NCBI GenBank assembly: GCA_032622095.1
Contig: CP136062.1
Location: forward strand, 227,866,578 to 227,930,577
Direction: 5' to 3'
DNA from: Siphonodentalium dalli
Taxonomy: Eukaryota; Mollusca; Scaphopoda; Gadilida; Siphonodentaliidae
DNA length: 64,000 bases
The position numbers and the translations under genes are program-made. The notes under the pieces are model-generated. The model worked only from the letters and a program-made list of their open reading frames with translations. It did no database searches and was not told the origin of the DNA. Numbering within the stretch: position 1 is the first letter of the stretch; every line of letters starts with the position of its first letter. This document shows, one piece after another, positions 1-14,960 of the stretch.

Positions 1-96
1 TAATCGATTCTGAACTGAAGCGGCATTTCATAAGAATTTGTTTTTGTTGGAAACAGATGCTATGGGGACCATGGAATCGGATTGAGAACATCTAAT
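1..96. mobile_element. Truncated right end of TTAA MITE family A
   Basis: This stretch matches, in the same orientation, the right-hand part of the MITE at 56787-57227: both read TAATCGATTCTG, then GAAGCGGCATTTC, a GTTGTTGG-like run, GATATGGGGA and finally AATCGGATTGAG. The terminal GTACCT and TTAA are degraded here (GAACATC). The left part lies outside the window or is lost. No coding sequence is present. It is an old fragment sitting beside the satellite. Confidence 0.75.
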
Positions 97-134
97 CGGG
101 GCGGAAGTCCGACACCATATACACGATTAATTAT

Positions 135-178
135 CAGGCATGAAAATGTGCGGCCGGACTTAAAATTTGCAAAATGAG
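135..178 (+). other. Left junction of the 52-bp satellite
   Basis: The flank reads CAGGCATGAAAATGTG, a short spacer, then TTTGCAAAATGAGG running straight into the first monomer. The terminal repeat of the foldback element at 29617-30060 reads, on its complementary arm, AAGCCTGAAAATAGTG, a spacer, then TTTGCAGAATGAGG. The shared order of motifs suggests the array grew out of one end of such an element. That is inference from a short match. Confidence 0.5.
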
Positions 179-2099
179 GTTCCCATACAGAGGGGGAATT
201 TAGTGACGCTATCCCGCACAGCACAATGAGGTTCCCATACAGAGGGGGAATTTAGAGACGCTATCCCACACAGCACAATGAGGTTCCCATACAGAGGAGG
301 GGGGGTTTAGAGACGTTATCCCACACAGCACAATGAGGTTCCCATACAGAGGGGGAATTTAGTGACGCTATCCCACACAGCACAATGAGGTTCCCATACA
401 GAGGGGGGATTTAGAGACGTTATCCCACACAGCACAACGAGGTTCCCATACAGAGGGGGAATTTAGTGACGCTATCCCACACAGCACAATGAGGTTCCCA
501 TACAGAGGGGGAATTTAGTGACGCTATCCCACACAGCACAATGAGGTTCCCATACAGAGGGGGGATTTAGAGACGTTATCCCACACAGCACAACGAGGTT
601 CCCATACCGAGGGGGGATTTAGTGACGCTATCCCACACAGCACAATGAGGTTCCCATACAGAGGGGGAATTTAGTGACGCTATCCCACGCAGCACAATGA
701 GGTTCCCATACAGAGGGGGAATTTAGTGACGCTATCCCACACAGCACAATGAGGTTCCCATACAGAGGGGGAATTTAGTGACGTTATCACACACAGCACA
801 ATGAGGTTCCCATACAGAGGGGGAATTTAGTGACGTTATCCCACACAGCACAATGAGGTTCCCATATAGAGGGGGAATTTAGTGACGTTATCCCACACAG
901 CACAATGAGGTTCCCATACAGAGGGGGAATTTAGAGACGCTATCCCACACAGCACAATGAGGTTCCCATACAGAGGGGGAATATAGAGACGCTATCCCAC
1001 ACAGCACAATGAGGTTCCCATACAGAGGGGGAATATAGAGACGCTATCCCACACAACACAATGAGGTTCCCATACAGAGGGGGAATTTAGAGACGCTATC
1101 CCGCACAGCACAATGAGGTTCCCATACAGAGGGGGATTTAGAGACGCTATCCCACACAGCACAATGAGGTTCCCATACAGAGGGGGGATTTAGTGACGCT
1201 ATCCCACACAGCACAATGAGGTTCCCATACAGAGGGGGGATTTAGTGACGCTATCCCACACAGCACAATGAGGTTCCCATACAGAGGGGGAATTTAGTGA
1301 CGCTATCCCACACAGCACAATGAGGTTCCCATACAGAGGGGGAATTTAGTGACGCTATCCCTCACAGCACAATGAGGTTCCCATACAGAGGGGGAATTTA
1401 GTGACGCTATCCCACACAGCACAATGAGGTTCCCACACAGAGGGGGAATTTAGTGACGCTATCCCACACAGCACAATGAAGTTCCCATAAAGAGGGGGAG
1501 TTAGTGACGCTATCCCACACAGCACAATGAGGTTCCCATACAGATGGGGAATTTAGTGACGCTATCCCACACAGCACAATGAGGTTCCGATACAGAGGGG
1601 GAATTTAGAGACGCTATCCCACACATCACAATGAGGTTCCCATACAGAGGGGGGATTTAGAGACGTTAACCCACACAGCACAATGAGGTTTCCATACAGA
1701 GGGGAATTTAAACGCTATCACGCACAGCACAATGAGGTTCCCATACAGAGGGGGGATTTAGTGACGCTATCCCACACAGCACAATGAGGTTCCCATACAG
1801 AGGGGGGAATTTAGATACGCTATCCCACACAGCACAATGAGGTTCCCATACAGAGGGGGAATTTAGTGACGCTATCCCGCACAGCACAATGAGGTTCCCA
1901 TACAGTGGGGGAATTTAGTGACGCTATCCCACACAGCACAATGAGGTTCCCATACAGAGGGGGAATTTAGTGACGCTATCCCACACAGCACAATGAGGTT
2001 CCCATACAGAGGGGGATTTAGTGACGCTATCCCACACAGCACAATGAGGTTCCCATACAGAGGGGGAATTTAGTGACGCGATCCCACACAGCACAATGA

Positions 2100-5000
2100 G
2101 GTTCCCATACAGAGGGGGAATTTAGAGACGCTATCCCACACAGCACAATGAGGTTCCCATACAGAGGGGGGATTTAGAGATGCTACCCCACACAGCACAA
2201 TGAGGTTCCCATACAGAGGGGGAATTTAGTGACGTTATCCCACACAGCACAATGAGGTTCCCATACAGAGGGGGAATTTAGTGACGCTATCCCACACAGC
2301 ACAATGAGGTTCCCATACAGAGGGGGCATTTAGTGACGCTATCCCACACAGCACAATGAGGTTCCCATACAGAGGGGGGATTTAGTGACGCTATCCCACA
2401 CAGCACAATGAGGTTCCCATACAGTGGGGGAATTTAGGGACGCTATCCCACACAGCACAGTGAGGTTCCCATACAGAGGGGGGATTTAGTGACGCTATCC
2501 CACACAGCACAATGAGATTCCCATACAGAGGGGGAATTTAGTGACGCTATCCCACACAGCACAATGAGGTTCCCATACAGAGGGGGAATTTAGTGACGCT
2601 ATCCAACACAGCACAATGAGGTTCCCATACAGAGGGGGGATTTAGTGACACTATCCCACACAGCACAATGAGGTTCCCATACAGAGGGGGAATTTAGAGA
2701 CGCTATCCCACACAACACAATGAGGTTCCCATACAGAGGGGGAATTTAGAGACGCTATCCCGCACAGCACAATGAGGTTCCCATACAGAGGGGGGATTTA
2801 GAGACGCTATCCCACACAGCACAATGAGGTTCCCATACAGAGGGGGGATTTAGTGACGCTATCCCACACAGCACAATGAGGTTCCCATACAGAGGGGGAA
2901 TTTAGTGACGCTATCCCACACAGCACAATGAGGTTCCCATACAGAGGGGGAATTTAGAGACGCTATCCCACACAGCACAATGAGGTTCCCATACAGAGGG
3001 GGAATTTAGTGACGCTATCCCACACAGCACAATGAGGTTCCCATACAGAGAGGGGATTTAGTGACGCTATCCCACACAGCACAATGAGGTTCCCATACAG
3101 ATGGGGAATTTAGTGACGCTATCCCACACAGCACAATGAGGTTCCGATACAGAGGGGCAATTTAGAGACGCTATCCCACACAGCACAATGAGGTTCCCAT
3201 ACAGAGGGGGAATTTAGAGACGTTATCCCACACAGTACAATGAGGTTTCCATACAGAGGGGAATTTAGACGTTATCACGCACAGCACAATGAGGTTCCCA
3301 TACAGAGGGGGAATTTAGAGACGCTATCCCACACAGCACAATGAGGTTCCCATACAGAGGGGGAATTTAGAGCCGTTATCCCACACAGCACAATGAGGTT
3401 CCCATACAGAGGGGGAATTTAGTGACGCTATCCCACACAGCACAATGAGGTTCCCATACAGAGGGGGATTTAGTGACGCTATCCCACACAGCACAATGAG
3501 GTTCCCATACAAAGGGGGGGATTTAGTGACGCTATCCCACACAGCACAATGAGGTTCCCATACAGAGGGGGAATTTAGAGACGCTATCCCACACAGCACA
3601 ATGAGGTTCCCATACAGAGGGGGAATTTAGTGACGCTATCCCACACAGCACAATGAGGTTCCCATACAGAGGGGGGATTTAGTGACGCTATCCCACACAG
3701 CACAATTAGGTTCCCATACAGATGGGGAATTTAGTGACGCTATCCCACACAGCACAATGAGGTTCCCATACAGAGGGGGAATTTAGTGACGCTATCCCAC
3801 ACAGCACAATGAGGTTCCCATACAGAGGGGGATTTAGTGACGCTATCCCACACAGCACAATGAGGTTCCCATACAGAGGGGGAATTTAGTGACGCTATCC
3901 CACACAGCACAACGAGGTTCCCATACAGAGGGGGAATTTAGAGACGCTATCCCACACAGCACAATGAGGTTCCCATACAGAGGGGGGATTTAGAGATGCT
4001 ACCCCACACAGCACAATGAGGTTCCCATACAGAGGGGGAATTTAGTGACGTTATCCCACACAGCACAATGAGGTTCCCATACAGAGGGGGAATTTAGTGA
4101 CGCTATCCCACACAGCACAATGAGGTTCCCATACAGAGGGGGAATTTAGTGACGCTATCCCACACAGCACAATGAGGTTCCCATACAGAGGGGGGATTTA
4201 GTGACGCTATCCCACACAGCACAATGAGGTTCCCATACAGTGGGGGAATTTAGGGACGCTATCCCACACAGCACAGTGAGGTTCCCATACAGAGGGGGGC
4301 TTTAGTGACGCTATCCCACACAGCACAATGAGATTCCCATACAGAGGGGGAATTTAGTGACGCTATCCCACACAGCACAATGAGGTTCCCATACAGAGGG
4401 GGAATTTAGTGACGCTATCCAACACAGCACAATGAGGTTCCCATACAGAGGGGGGATTTAGTGACACTATCCCACACAGCACAATGAGGTTCCCATACAG
4501 AGGGGGAATTTAGAGACGCTATCCCACACAACACAATGAGGTTCCCATACAGAGGGGGAATTTAGAGACGCTATCCCGCACAGCACAATGAGGTTCCCAT
4601 ACAGAGGGGGGATTTAGAGACGCTATCCCACACAGCACAATGAGGTTCCCATACAGAGGGGGGATTTAGTGACGCTATCCCACACAGCACAATGAGGTTC
4701 CCATACAGAGGGGGAATTTAGTGACGCTATCCCACACAGCACAATGAGGTTCCCATACAGAGGGGGAATTTAGAGACGCTATCCCACACAGCACAATGAG
4801 GTTCCCATACAGAGGGGGAATTTAGTGACGCTATCCCACACAGCACAATGAGGTTCCCATACAGAGAGGGGATTTAGTGACGCTATCCCACACAGCACAA
4901 TGAGGTTCCCATACAGATGGGGAATTTAGTGACGCTATCCCACACAGCACAATGAGGTTCCGATACAGAGGGGCAATTTAGAGACGCTATCCCACACAGC

Positions 5001-5566
5001 ACAATGAGGTTCCCATACAGAGGGGGAATTTAGAGACGTTATCCCACACAGTACAATGAGGTTTCCATACAGAGGGGAATTTAGACGTTATCACGCACAG
5101 CACAATGAGGTTCCCATACAGAGGGGGAATTTAGAGACGCTATCCCACACAGCACAATGAGGTTCCCATACAGAGGGGGAATTTAGAGCCGTTATCCCAC
5201 ACAGCACAATGAGGTTCCCATACAGAGGGGGAATTTAGTGACGCTATCCCACACAGCACAATGAGGTTCCCATACAGAGGGGGATTTAGTGACGCTATCC
5301 CACACAGCACAATGAGGTTCCCATACAAAGGGGGGGATTTAGTGACGCTATCCCACACAGCACAATGAGGTTCCCATACAGAGGGGGAATTTAGAGACGC
5401 TATCCCACACAGCACAATGAGGTTCCCATACAGAGGGGGAATTTAGTGACGCTATCCCACACAGCACAATGAGGTTCCCATACAGAGGGGGGATTTAGTG
5501 ACGCTATCCCACACAGCACAATGAGGTTCCCATACAGATGGGGAATTTAGTGACGCTATCCCACAC
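2100..5566 (+). repeat. 1,816-bp higher-order repeat, two tandem blocks
   Basis: The order of variant monomers in about 2100-3750 recurs at about 3916-5566, offset exactly 1,816 bp (about 35 monomers). Shared rare markers include TAGAGATGCTACCCC (2177 and 3993), AATGAGATTCCC (2511 and 4327), the short 48-bp monomer with GAATTTAGACGTTATCACG (near 3255 and 5071), and ACAAAGGGGGGG (near 3510 and 5326). The few differences include A versus C in the GGGGGGATTT/GGGGGGCTTT variant near 2481 and 4298, so the duplication is recent relative to monomer divergence. Confidence 0.9.
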
Positions 5567-6639
5567 AGCACAATGAGGTTCCGATACAGAGGGGGAATTT
5601 AGAGATGCTATCCCACACAGCACAATGAGGTTCCCATACAGAGGGGGAATTTAGAGACGTTATCCCACACAGTACAATGAGGTTTCCATACAGAGGGGAA
5701 TTTAGACGCTATCACGCACAGCACAATGAGGTTCCCATACAGAGGGGGAATTTAGAGACGCTATCCCACACAGCACAATGAGGTTCCCATACAGAGGGGG
5801 AATTTAGAGCCGTTATCCCACACAGCACAATGAGGTTCCCATACAGAGGGGGAATTTAGTGACGCTATCCCACACAGCACAATGAGGTTCCCATACAGAG
5901 GGGGAAGTTAGTGACGCTATCCCACACAGCACAATGAGGTTCCCATACAGAGGGGGGATTTAGTGACGCTATCCCACACAGCACAATGAGGTTCCCATAC
6001 AGAGGGGGAATTTAGTGACGCTATCCCACACAGCACAATGAGGTTCCCATACAGAGGGGGAATTTAGAGACGCTATCCCACACAGCACAATGAGGTTCCC
6101 ATACAGAGGGGGAATTTAGTGACGCTATCCCACACAGCACAATGAGGTTCCCATACAGAGGGGGAATTCAGAGACGCTATCCCACACAGCACAATGAGGT
6201 TCCCATACAGAGGGGGGATTTAGTGACGCTATCCCACACAGCACAATGAGGTTCCCATACAGAGGGGGAATTTAGTGACGCTATCCCACACAGCACAATG
6301 AGGTTCCCATACAGAGGGGGAATTTAGTGACGCTATCCCACACAGCACAATGAGGTTCCCATACAGAGGGGGATTTAGTGACGCTATCCCACACAGCACA
6401 ATGAGGTTCCCATACAGAGGGGGAATTTAGTGACGCTATCCCACACAGCACAATGAGGTTCCCATACAGAGGGGGGATTTAGTGACGCTATCCCACACAG
6501 CACAATGAGGTTCCCATACAGAGGGGGGATTTAGTGACGCTATCCCACACAGCACAATGAGGTTCCCATACAGAGGGGGAATTTAGTGACGCTATCCCAC
6601 ACAGCACAATGAGGTTCCCATACAGAGGGGGAATTTAGT

Positions 6640-7960
6640 GACGCTATCCCACACAGCACAATGAGGATCCCATACAGAGGGGGAATTTAGTGACTCTATC
6701 CCACACAGTACAATGAGGATCCCATACATAGGGGGATTTAGTGACGCTATCCCGCACAGCACAATGAGGTTCCCATACAGAGGGGGAATTTAGTGACGCT
6801 ATCCCACACAGCACAATGAGGTTCCCATACATAGGGGGATTTAGTGACGCTATCCCGCACAGCACAATGAGGTTCCCATACAGAGGGGGATTTAGAGACG
6901 CTATCCCACACAGCACAATGAGGTTCCCATACAGAGGGGAATTTAGTGACGCTATCCCGCACAGCACAATGAGGTTCCCATACAGAGGGGGATTTAGAGA
7001 CGCTATCCCACACAGCACAATGAGGTTCCCACACAGAGGGGGAATTTAGTGACGCTATCCCGCACTTCACAATGAGGTTCCCATACAGAGGGGGAATTTA
7101 GAGACGCTATCCCACACAGCACAATGAGATTCCCATACAAAGGGGAATTTAGAGACGCTATCCCACACAGTACAATGAGGTTCCCATACAGAGGGGGGAT
7201 TTAGAGACGTTATTCCACACAGCACAATGAGGTTCCCATACAGAGGGGGAATTTAGAGACGTTATCCCACACAGTACAATGAGGTTCCCATACAGAGGGG
7301 GAATTTAGTGACGCTATCCCACACAGCACAATGAGGTTCCCATACAGAGGGGGGATTTAGAGACGCTATCCCACACAGTACAATGAGGTTCCCATACAGA
7401 GGGGGAATTTAGTGACGCTATCCCACACAGTACAATGAGGTTCCCATACAGAGGGGGGATTTAGTGACGCATTCATGCACAGCACAATGGGGTTCCCATA
7501 CAGAGGGGGAATTTAGTGACGCTATCCCACACAGCACAATGAGTTTCCCATACAGAGGGGGAATTTAGTGACGCTATCCCACACAGCACAATGAGTTTCC
7601 CATACAGAGGGGGAATTTAGTGACGTTATCCCAAACAGCACAATGAGGTTCCCATAGACAGGGGGAATTTTGAGACGTTATCCCACACAGCACAATGAGG
7701 TTCCCATACAGAGGGGGAATTTAGTGACGCTATCCCACACAGCACAATGAGGTTCCCATACAGAGGGGGAATTTAGTGACGCTATCCCACACAGCACAAT
7801 GAGGTTCCCATACAGAGGGGGAATTTAGTGACGCTATCCCACACAGCACAATGAGGTTCCCATACAGAGGGGGAATTTAGAGACGCTATCCCACACAGCA
7901 CAATGAGGTTCCCATACAGAGGGGGAATTTAGTGACGCTATCCCACACAGCACAATGAGG
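6640..7960 (+). repeat. Satellite block duplicated 9,227 bp downstream
   Basis: This block, marked by ATACATAGGGGG monomers, GCACTTCACAATG, and the odd CCATAGACAGGGGGAATTTT monomer at 7650, recurs at about 15867-17190. The offset is 9,227 bp, shifting by one base before the last marker. The two copies differ by scattered substitutions. The spacing means a long intervening stretch was either copied along with it or inserted. Confidence 0.85.
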
Positions 7961-8284
7961 TTCCCATACAGAGGGGGATTTAGTGACGCTATCCCACACA
8001 GCACAATGAGGTTCCCATACAGAGGGGGAATTTAGAGACGCTATCCCACACAGCACAATGAGGTTCCCATACAGAGGGGGGATTTAGTGACGCTATCCCA
8101 CACAGCACAATGAGGTTCCCATACAGAGGGGGAATTTAGTGACGCTATCCCACACAGCACAATGAGGTTCCCATACAGAGGGGGAATTTAGTGACGCTAT
8201 CCCACACAGCACAATGAGGTTCCCATACAGAGGGGGGATTTAGTGACGCTATCCCACACAGCACAATGAGGTTCCCATACAGAG

Positions 8285-9300
8285 GGGGGATTTAGTGACG
8301 CTATCCCACACAGCACAATGAGATTCCCATACAGAGGGGGAATTTAGTGACGCTATCCCACACAGCACAATGAGGTTCCCATACAGAGGGGGAATTTAGT
8401 GACGCTATCCAACACAGCACAATGAGGTTCCCATACAGAGGGGGGATTTAGTGACACTATCCCACACAGCACAATGAGGTTCCCATACAGAGGGGGAATT
8501 TAGAGACGCTATCCCACACAACACAATGAGGTTCCCATACAGAGGGGGAATTTAGAGACGCTATCCCGCACAGCACAATGAGGTTCCCATACAGAGGGGG
8601 GATTTAGAGACGCTATCCCACACAGCACAATGAGGTTCCCATACAGAGGGGGGATTTAGTGACGCTATCCCACACAGCACAATGAGGTTCCCATACAGAG
8701 GGGGAATTTAGTGACGCTATCCCACACAGCACAATGAGGTTCCCATACAGAGGGGGAATTTAGAGACGCTATCCCACACAGCACAATGAGGTTCCCATAC
8801 AGAGGGGGAATTTAGTGACGCTATCCCACACAGCACAATGAGGTTCCCATACAGAGAGGGGATTTAGTGACGCTATCCCACACAGCACAATGAGGTTCCC
8901 ATACAGATGGGGAATTTAGTGACGCTATCCCACACAGCACAATGAGGTTCCGATACAGAGGGGCAATTTAGAGACGCTATCCCACACAGCACAATGAGGT
9001 TCCCATACAGAGGGGGAATTTAGAGACGTTATCCCACACAGTACAATGAGGTTTCCATACAGAGGGGAATTTAGACGTTATCACGCACAGCACAATGAGG
9101 TTCCCATACAGAGGGGGAATTTAGAGACGCTATCCCACACAGCACAATGAGGTTCCCATACAGAGGGGGAATTTAGAGCCGTTATCCCACACAGCACAAT
9201 GAGGTTCCCATACAGAGGGGGAATTTAGTGACGCTATCCCACACAGCACAATGAGGTTCCCATACAGAGGGGGATTTAGTGACGCTATCCCACACAGCAC
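8285..9300 (+). repeat. Third, partial copy of the 1.8-kb satellite block
   Basis: This segment repeats the marker order of 4295-5310 with a constant offset of 3,990 bp: AATGAGATTCCC at 8317, the TAGTGACACTATCC variant, the CCGATAC/GGGGCAATTTAG pair, and the short monomer ending TTATCACGC near 9075. It diverges from the other two blocks after about 9300, where a TATATCCCGC insertion variant appears. Confidence 0.85.
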
Positions 9301-12300
9301 AATGAGGTTTCCATACAGAGGGGAATTTAGAGACGCTATATCCCGCACAGCACAATGAGGTTGCCATACAGAGGGGGAATTTAGAGACACTATCCCACAC
9401 AGCACAATGAGGTTCCCATACAGAGGGGGAATTTAGTGACGCTATCCCACACAGCACAATGAGGTTCCCATACAGATGGGGAATTTAGTGACGCTATCCC
9501 ACACAGCACAATGAGGTTCCGATACAGAGGGGGAATTTAGAGACGCTATCCCACACAGCACAATGAGGTTCCCATACAGAGGGGGAATTTAGAGACGTTA
9601 TCCCACACAGCACAATGAGGTTTCCATACAGAGGGGAATTTAGAGACGCTATCACGAACAGCACAATGAGGTTCCCATACAGAGGGGGGATTTAGTGACG
9701 CTATCCCACACAGCACAATGAGGTTCCGATACAGAGGGGGAATTTAGAGACGCTATCCCACACAGCACAATGAGGTTCCCATACAGAGGGGGAATTTAGA
9801 GCCGTTATCCCACACAGCACAATGAGATTCCCATACAAAGGGGAATTTAGAGACGCTATCACGCACAGCACAATGAGGTTCCCATACAGAGGGGGAATTT
9901 AGAGACGCTATCCCACACAGCACAATGAGGTTCCCATACAGAGGGGGAATTTAGAGCCGTTATCCCACACAGCACAATGAGGTTCCCATACAGAGGGGGA
10001 ATTTAGTGACGCTATCCCACACAGCACAATGAGGTTCCCATACAGAGGGGGAATTTAGTGACGCTATACCACACAGCACAATGAGGTTCCCATACAGAGG
10101 GGGATTTAGTGACGCTATCCCACACAGCACAATGAGGTTCCCATACAGATGGGGAATTTAGTGACGCTATCCCACACAGCACAATGAGGTTCCGATACAG
10201 AGGGGGAATTTAGAGACGCTATCCCACACAGCACAATGAGGTTCCCATACAGAGGGGAATTTAGACGCTATCACGCACAGCACAATGAGGTTCCCATACA
10301 GAGGGGGAATTTAGAGACGCTATCCCACACAACACAATGAGGTTCCCATACAGAGGGGGAATTTAGAGCCGTTATCCCACACAGCACAATGAGGTTCCCA
10401 TACAGAGGGGGAATTTAGAGCCGTTATCCCACACAGCACAATGAGGTTCCCATACAGAGGGGGAATTTAGTGACGCTATCCCACACAGCACAATGAGGTT
10501 CCCATACAGAGGGGGGATTTAGAGACGCTACCCCACACAGCACAATGAGGTTCCCATACAGAGGGGGGATTTAGAGACGCTACCCCACACAGCACAATGA
10601 GGTTTCCATACAGAGGGGGAATTTAGTGACGTTATCCCACACAGCACAATGAGGTTCCCATACAGAGGGGGAATTTAGTGACGCTATCCCACACAGCACA
10701 ATGAGGTTCCCATAAAGAGGGGGAATTTAGTGACGCTATCCAACACAGCACAATGAGGTTCCCATACAGAGGGGGAATTTAGAGACGCTATCCCAAACAG
10801 CACGATGAGGTTCCCATACAGAGGGGGAATTTAGTGACGCTATCCCACACAGCACAATGAGGTTCCCATACAGAGGGGGAATTTAGAGACGCTATCCCAC
10901 ACAGCACAATGAGGTTCCCATACAGAGGGGGAATTTAGAGCCGTTATCCCACACAGCACAATGAGGTTCCCATACAGAGGGGGAATTTAGTGACGCTATC
11001 CCACACAGCACAATGAGGTTCCCATACAGAGGGGGAATTTAGTGACGCTATCCCACACAGCACAATGAGGTTCCCATACAGAGGGGGAATTTAGAGCCGT
11101 TATCCCACACAGCACAATGAGGTTCCCATACAGAGGGGGAATTTAGAGACGCTATCCCACACAGCACAATGAGGTTCCCATACAGAGGGGGGATTTAGAG
11201 ACGCTACCCCACACAGCACAATGAGGTTCCCATACAGAGGGGGAATTTAGTGACGTTATCCCACACAGCACAATGAGGTTCCCATACAGAGGGGGAATTT
11301 AGTGACGCTATCCCACACAGCACAATGAGGTTCCCATACAGAGGGGGAATTTAGTGACGCTATCCATCACAGCACAATGAGGTTCCCATACAGAGGGGGA
11401 ATTTAGAGACGCTATCCCACACAGCACAATGAGGTTCCCATACAGAGGGGGAATATAGAGACGCTATCCCACACAGCAAATGAGGTTCCCATACAGAGGG
11501 GGAAAATAGAGACGCTATCCCACACAACACAACACAATGAGGTTCCCATACAGAGGGGGAATTTAGAGACGCTATCCCGCACAGCACAATGAGGTTCCCA
11601 CAGAGAGGGGGAATTTAGGGACGCTATCCCACACAGCACAATGAGGTTCCCATACAGAGGGGGGATTTAGTGACGCTATCCCACACAGCACAATGAGGTT
11701 CCCATACAGAGGGGGGATTTAGTGACGCTATCCCACACAGCACAATGAGGTTCCCATACAGAGGGGGAATTTAGTGACGCTATCCAACACAGCACAATGA
11801 GGTTCCCATACAGAGGGGGAATTTAGAGACACTATCCCACACAGCACAATTAGGTTCCCATACAGAGGGGGAATTTAGAGACGCTATCCCACACAACACA
11901 ATGAGGTTCCCATACAGAGGGGGAATTTAGAGACGCTATCCCGCACAGCACAATGAGGTTCCCATACAGAGGGGGGATTTAGAGACGCTATCCCACACAG
12001 CACAATGAGGTTCCCATACAGAGGGGGGATTTAGTGACGCTATCCCACACAGCACAATGAGGTTCCCATACAGAGGGTGAATTTAATGACGCTATCCCAC
12101 ACAGCACAATGAGGTTCCCATACAGAGGGGGAATTTAGTGACGCTATCCCACACAGCACAATGAGGTTCCCATACAGAGGGGGAATTTAGTGACGCTATC
12201 CCACACAGCACAATGAGGTTCCCATACAGAGGGGGAATTTAGTGACGTTATCCCACACAGCACATTGAGGTTCCCATACAGAGGGGGGATTTAGTGACGC

Positions 12301-13539
12301 TATCCCACACAGCACAATGAGGTTCCCATACAGATGGGGAATTTAGTGACGCTATCCCACACAGCACAATGAGGTTCCGATACAGAGGGGGAATTTAGAG
12401 ACGCTATCCCACACAGCACAATGAGGTTCCCATACAGAGGGGGAATTTAGAGACGTTATCCCACACAGCACAATGAGGTTTCCATACAGAGGGGAATTTA
12501 GACGCTATCACGCACAGCACAATGAGGTTCCCATACAGAGGGGGAATTTAGAGACGCTATCCCACACAGCACAATGAGGTTCCCATACAGAGGGGGAATT
12601 TAGAGCCGTTATCCCACACAGCACAATGAGGTTCCCATACAGAGGGGGAATTTAGTGACGCTATCCCACACAGCACAACGAGGTTCCCATACAGAGGGGG
12701 AATTTAGTGACGCTATCCCACACAGCACAATGAGGTTCCCATACAGAGGGGGATTTAGTGACGCTATCCCACACAGCACAATGAGGTTCCCATACAGATG
12801 GGGAATTTAGTGACGCTATCCCACACAGCACAATGAGGTTCCGATACAGAGGGGGAATTTAGAGACGCTATCCCACACAGCACAATGAGGTTCCCATACA
12901 GAGGGGAATTTAGACGCTATCACGCACAGCACAATGAGGTTCCCATACAGAGGGGGAATTTAGAGACCCTACCCCACACAGCACAATGAGGTTCCCATAC
13001 AGAGGGGGAATTTAGTGACGTTATCCCACACAGCACAATGAGGTTCCCATACAGAGGGGGAATTTAGTGACGCTATCCCACACAGCACAATGAGGTTCCC
13101 ATACAGAGGGGGAATTTAGTGACGCTATCCAACACAGCACAATGAGGTTCCCATACAGAGGGGGAATTTAGAGACGCTATCCCACACAGCACGATGAGGT
13201 TCCCATACAGAGGGGGAATTTAGTGACGCTATCCCACACAGCACAATGAGGTTCCCATACAGAGGGGGAATTTAGAGACGCTATCCCACACAGCACAATG
13301 AGGTTCCCATACAGAGGGGGAATTTAGAGCCGTTATCCCACACAGCACAATGAGGTTCCCATACAGAGGGGAAATTTAGTGACGCTATCCCACGCAGCAC
13401 AATGAGGTTCCCATACAGAGGGGGAATTTAGTGACGCTATCCCACACAGCACAATGAGGTTCCCATACAGAGGGGGATTTAGTGACGCTATCCCACACAG
13501 CACAATGAGGTTCCCATACAGATGGGGAATTTAGTGACG

Positions 13540-14960
13540 CTATCCCACACAGCACAATGAGGTTCCGATACAGAGGGGGAATTTAGAGACGCTATCCCAC
13601 ACAGCACAATGAGGTTCCCATACAGAGGGGGAATTTAGAGACGTTATCCCACACAGCACAATGAGGTTTCCATACAGAGGGGGAATTTAGAGACGTTATC
13701 CCACACAGCACAATGAGGTTTCCATACAGAGGGGAATTTAGACGCTATCACGCACAGCACAATGAGGTTCCCATACAGAGGGGGAATTTAGAGACGCTAT
13801 CCCACACAGCACAATGAGGTTCCCATACAGAGGGGGAATTTAGAGCCGTTATCCCACACAGCACAATGAGGTTCCCATACAGAGGGGGAATTTAGTGACG
13901 CTATCCCACACAGCACAATGAGGTTCCCATGCAGAGGGGGATTTAGTGACGCTATCCCACACAGCACAATGAGGTTCCCATACAGAGGGGGGATTTAGTG
14001 ACGCTATCCCACACAGCACAATGAGGTTCCCATACAGAGGGGGAATTTAGAGACGCTATCCCACACAGCACAATGAGGTTCCCATACAGAGGGGGGATTT
14101 AGAGACGCTACCCCACACAGCACAATGAGGTTCCCATACAGAGGGGGAATTTAGTGACGTTATCCCACACAGCACAATGAGGTTCCCATACAGAGGGGGA
14201 ATTTAGTGACGCTATCCCACACAGCACAATGAGGTTCCCATACAGAGGGGGAATTTAGTGACGCTATCCCACACAGCACAATGAGGTTCCGATACAGAGG
14301 GGGAATTTAGAGACGCTATCCCACACAGCACAATGAGGTTCCCATACAGAGGGGGAATTTAGAGACGTTATCCCACACAGCACAATGAGGTTTCCATACA
14401 GAGGGGGAATTTAGAGACGTTATCCCACACAGCACAATGAGGTTTCCATACAGAGGGGAATTTAGACGCTATCACGCACAGCACAATGAGGTTCCCATAC
14501 AGAGGGGGAATTTAGAGACGCTATCCCACACAGCACAATGAGGTTCCCATACAGAGGGGGAATTTAGAGCCGTTATCCCACACAGCACAATGAGGTTCCC
14601 ATACAGAGGGGGAATTTAGTGACGCTATCCCACACAGCACAATGAGGTTCCCATGCAGAGGGGGATTTAGTGACGCTATCCCACACAGCACAATGAGGTT
14701 CCCATACAGAGGGGGGATTTAGTGACGCTATCCCACACAGCACAATGAGGTTCCCATACAGAGGGGGAATTTAGAGACGCTATCCCACACAGCACAATGA
14801 GGTTCCCATACAGAGGGGGGATTTAGAGACGCTACCCCACACAGCACAATGAGGTTCCCATACAGAGGGGGAATTTAGTGACGTTATCCCACACAGCACA
14901 ATGAGGTTCCCATACAGAGGGGGAATTTAGTGACGCTATCCCACACAGCACAATGAGGTT
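13540..14960 (+). repeat. 724-bp higher-order repeat in tandem
   Basis: The series CCGATAC monomer, GACGTT monomer, two TTTCCATAC monomers, short 48-bp monomer, GAGCCGTT monomer, CCCATGCAG monomer occurs at about 13563-14230 and again at 14287-14950, offset 724 bp. That equals thirteen 52-bp monomers plus one 48-bp monomer. Confidence 0.85.
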
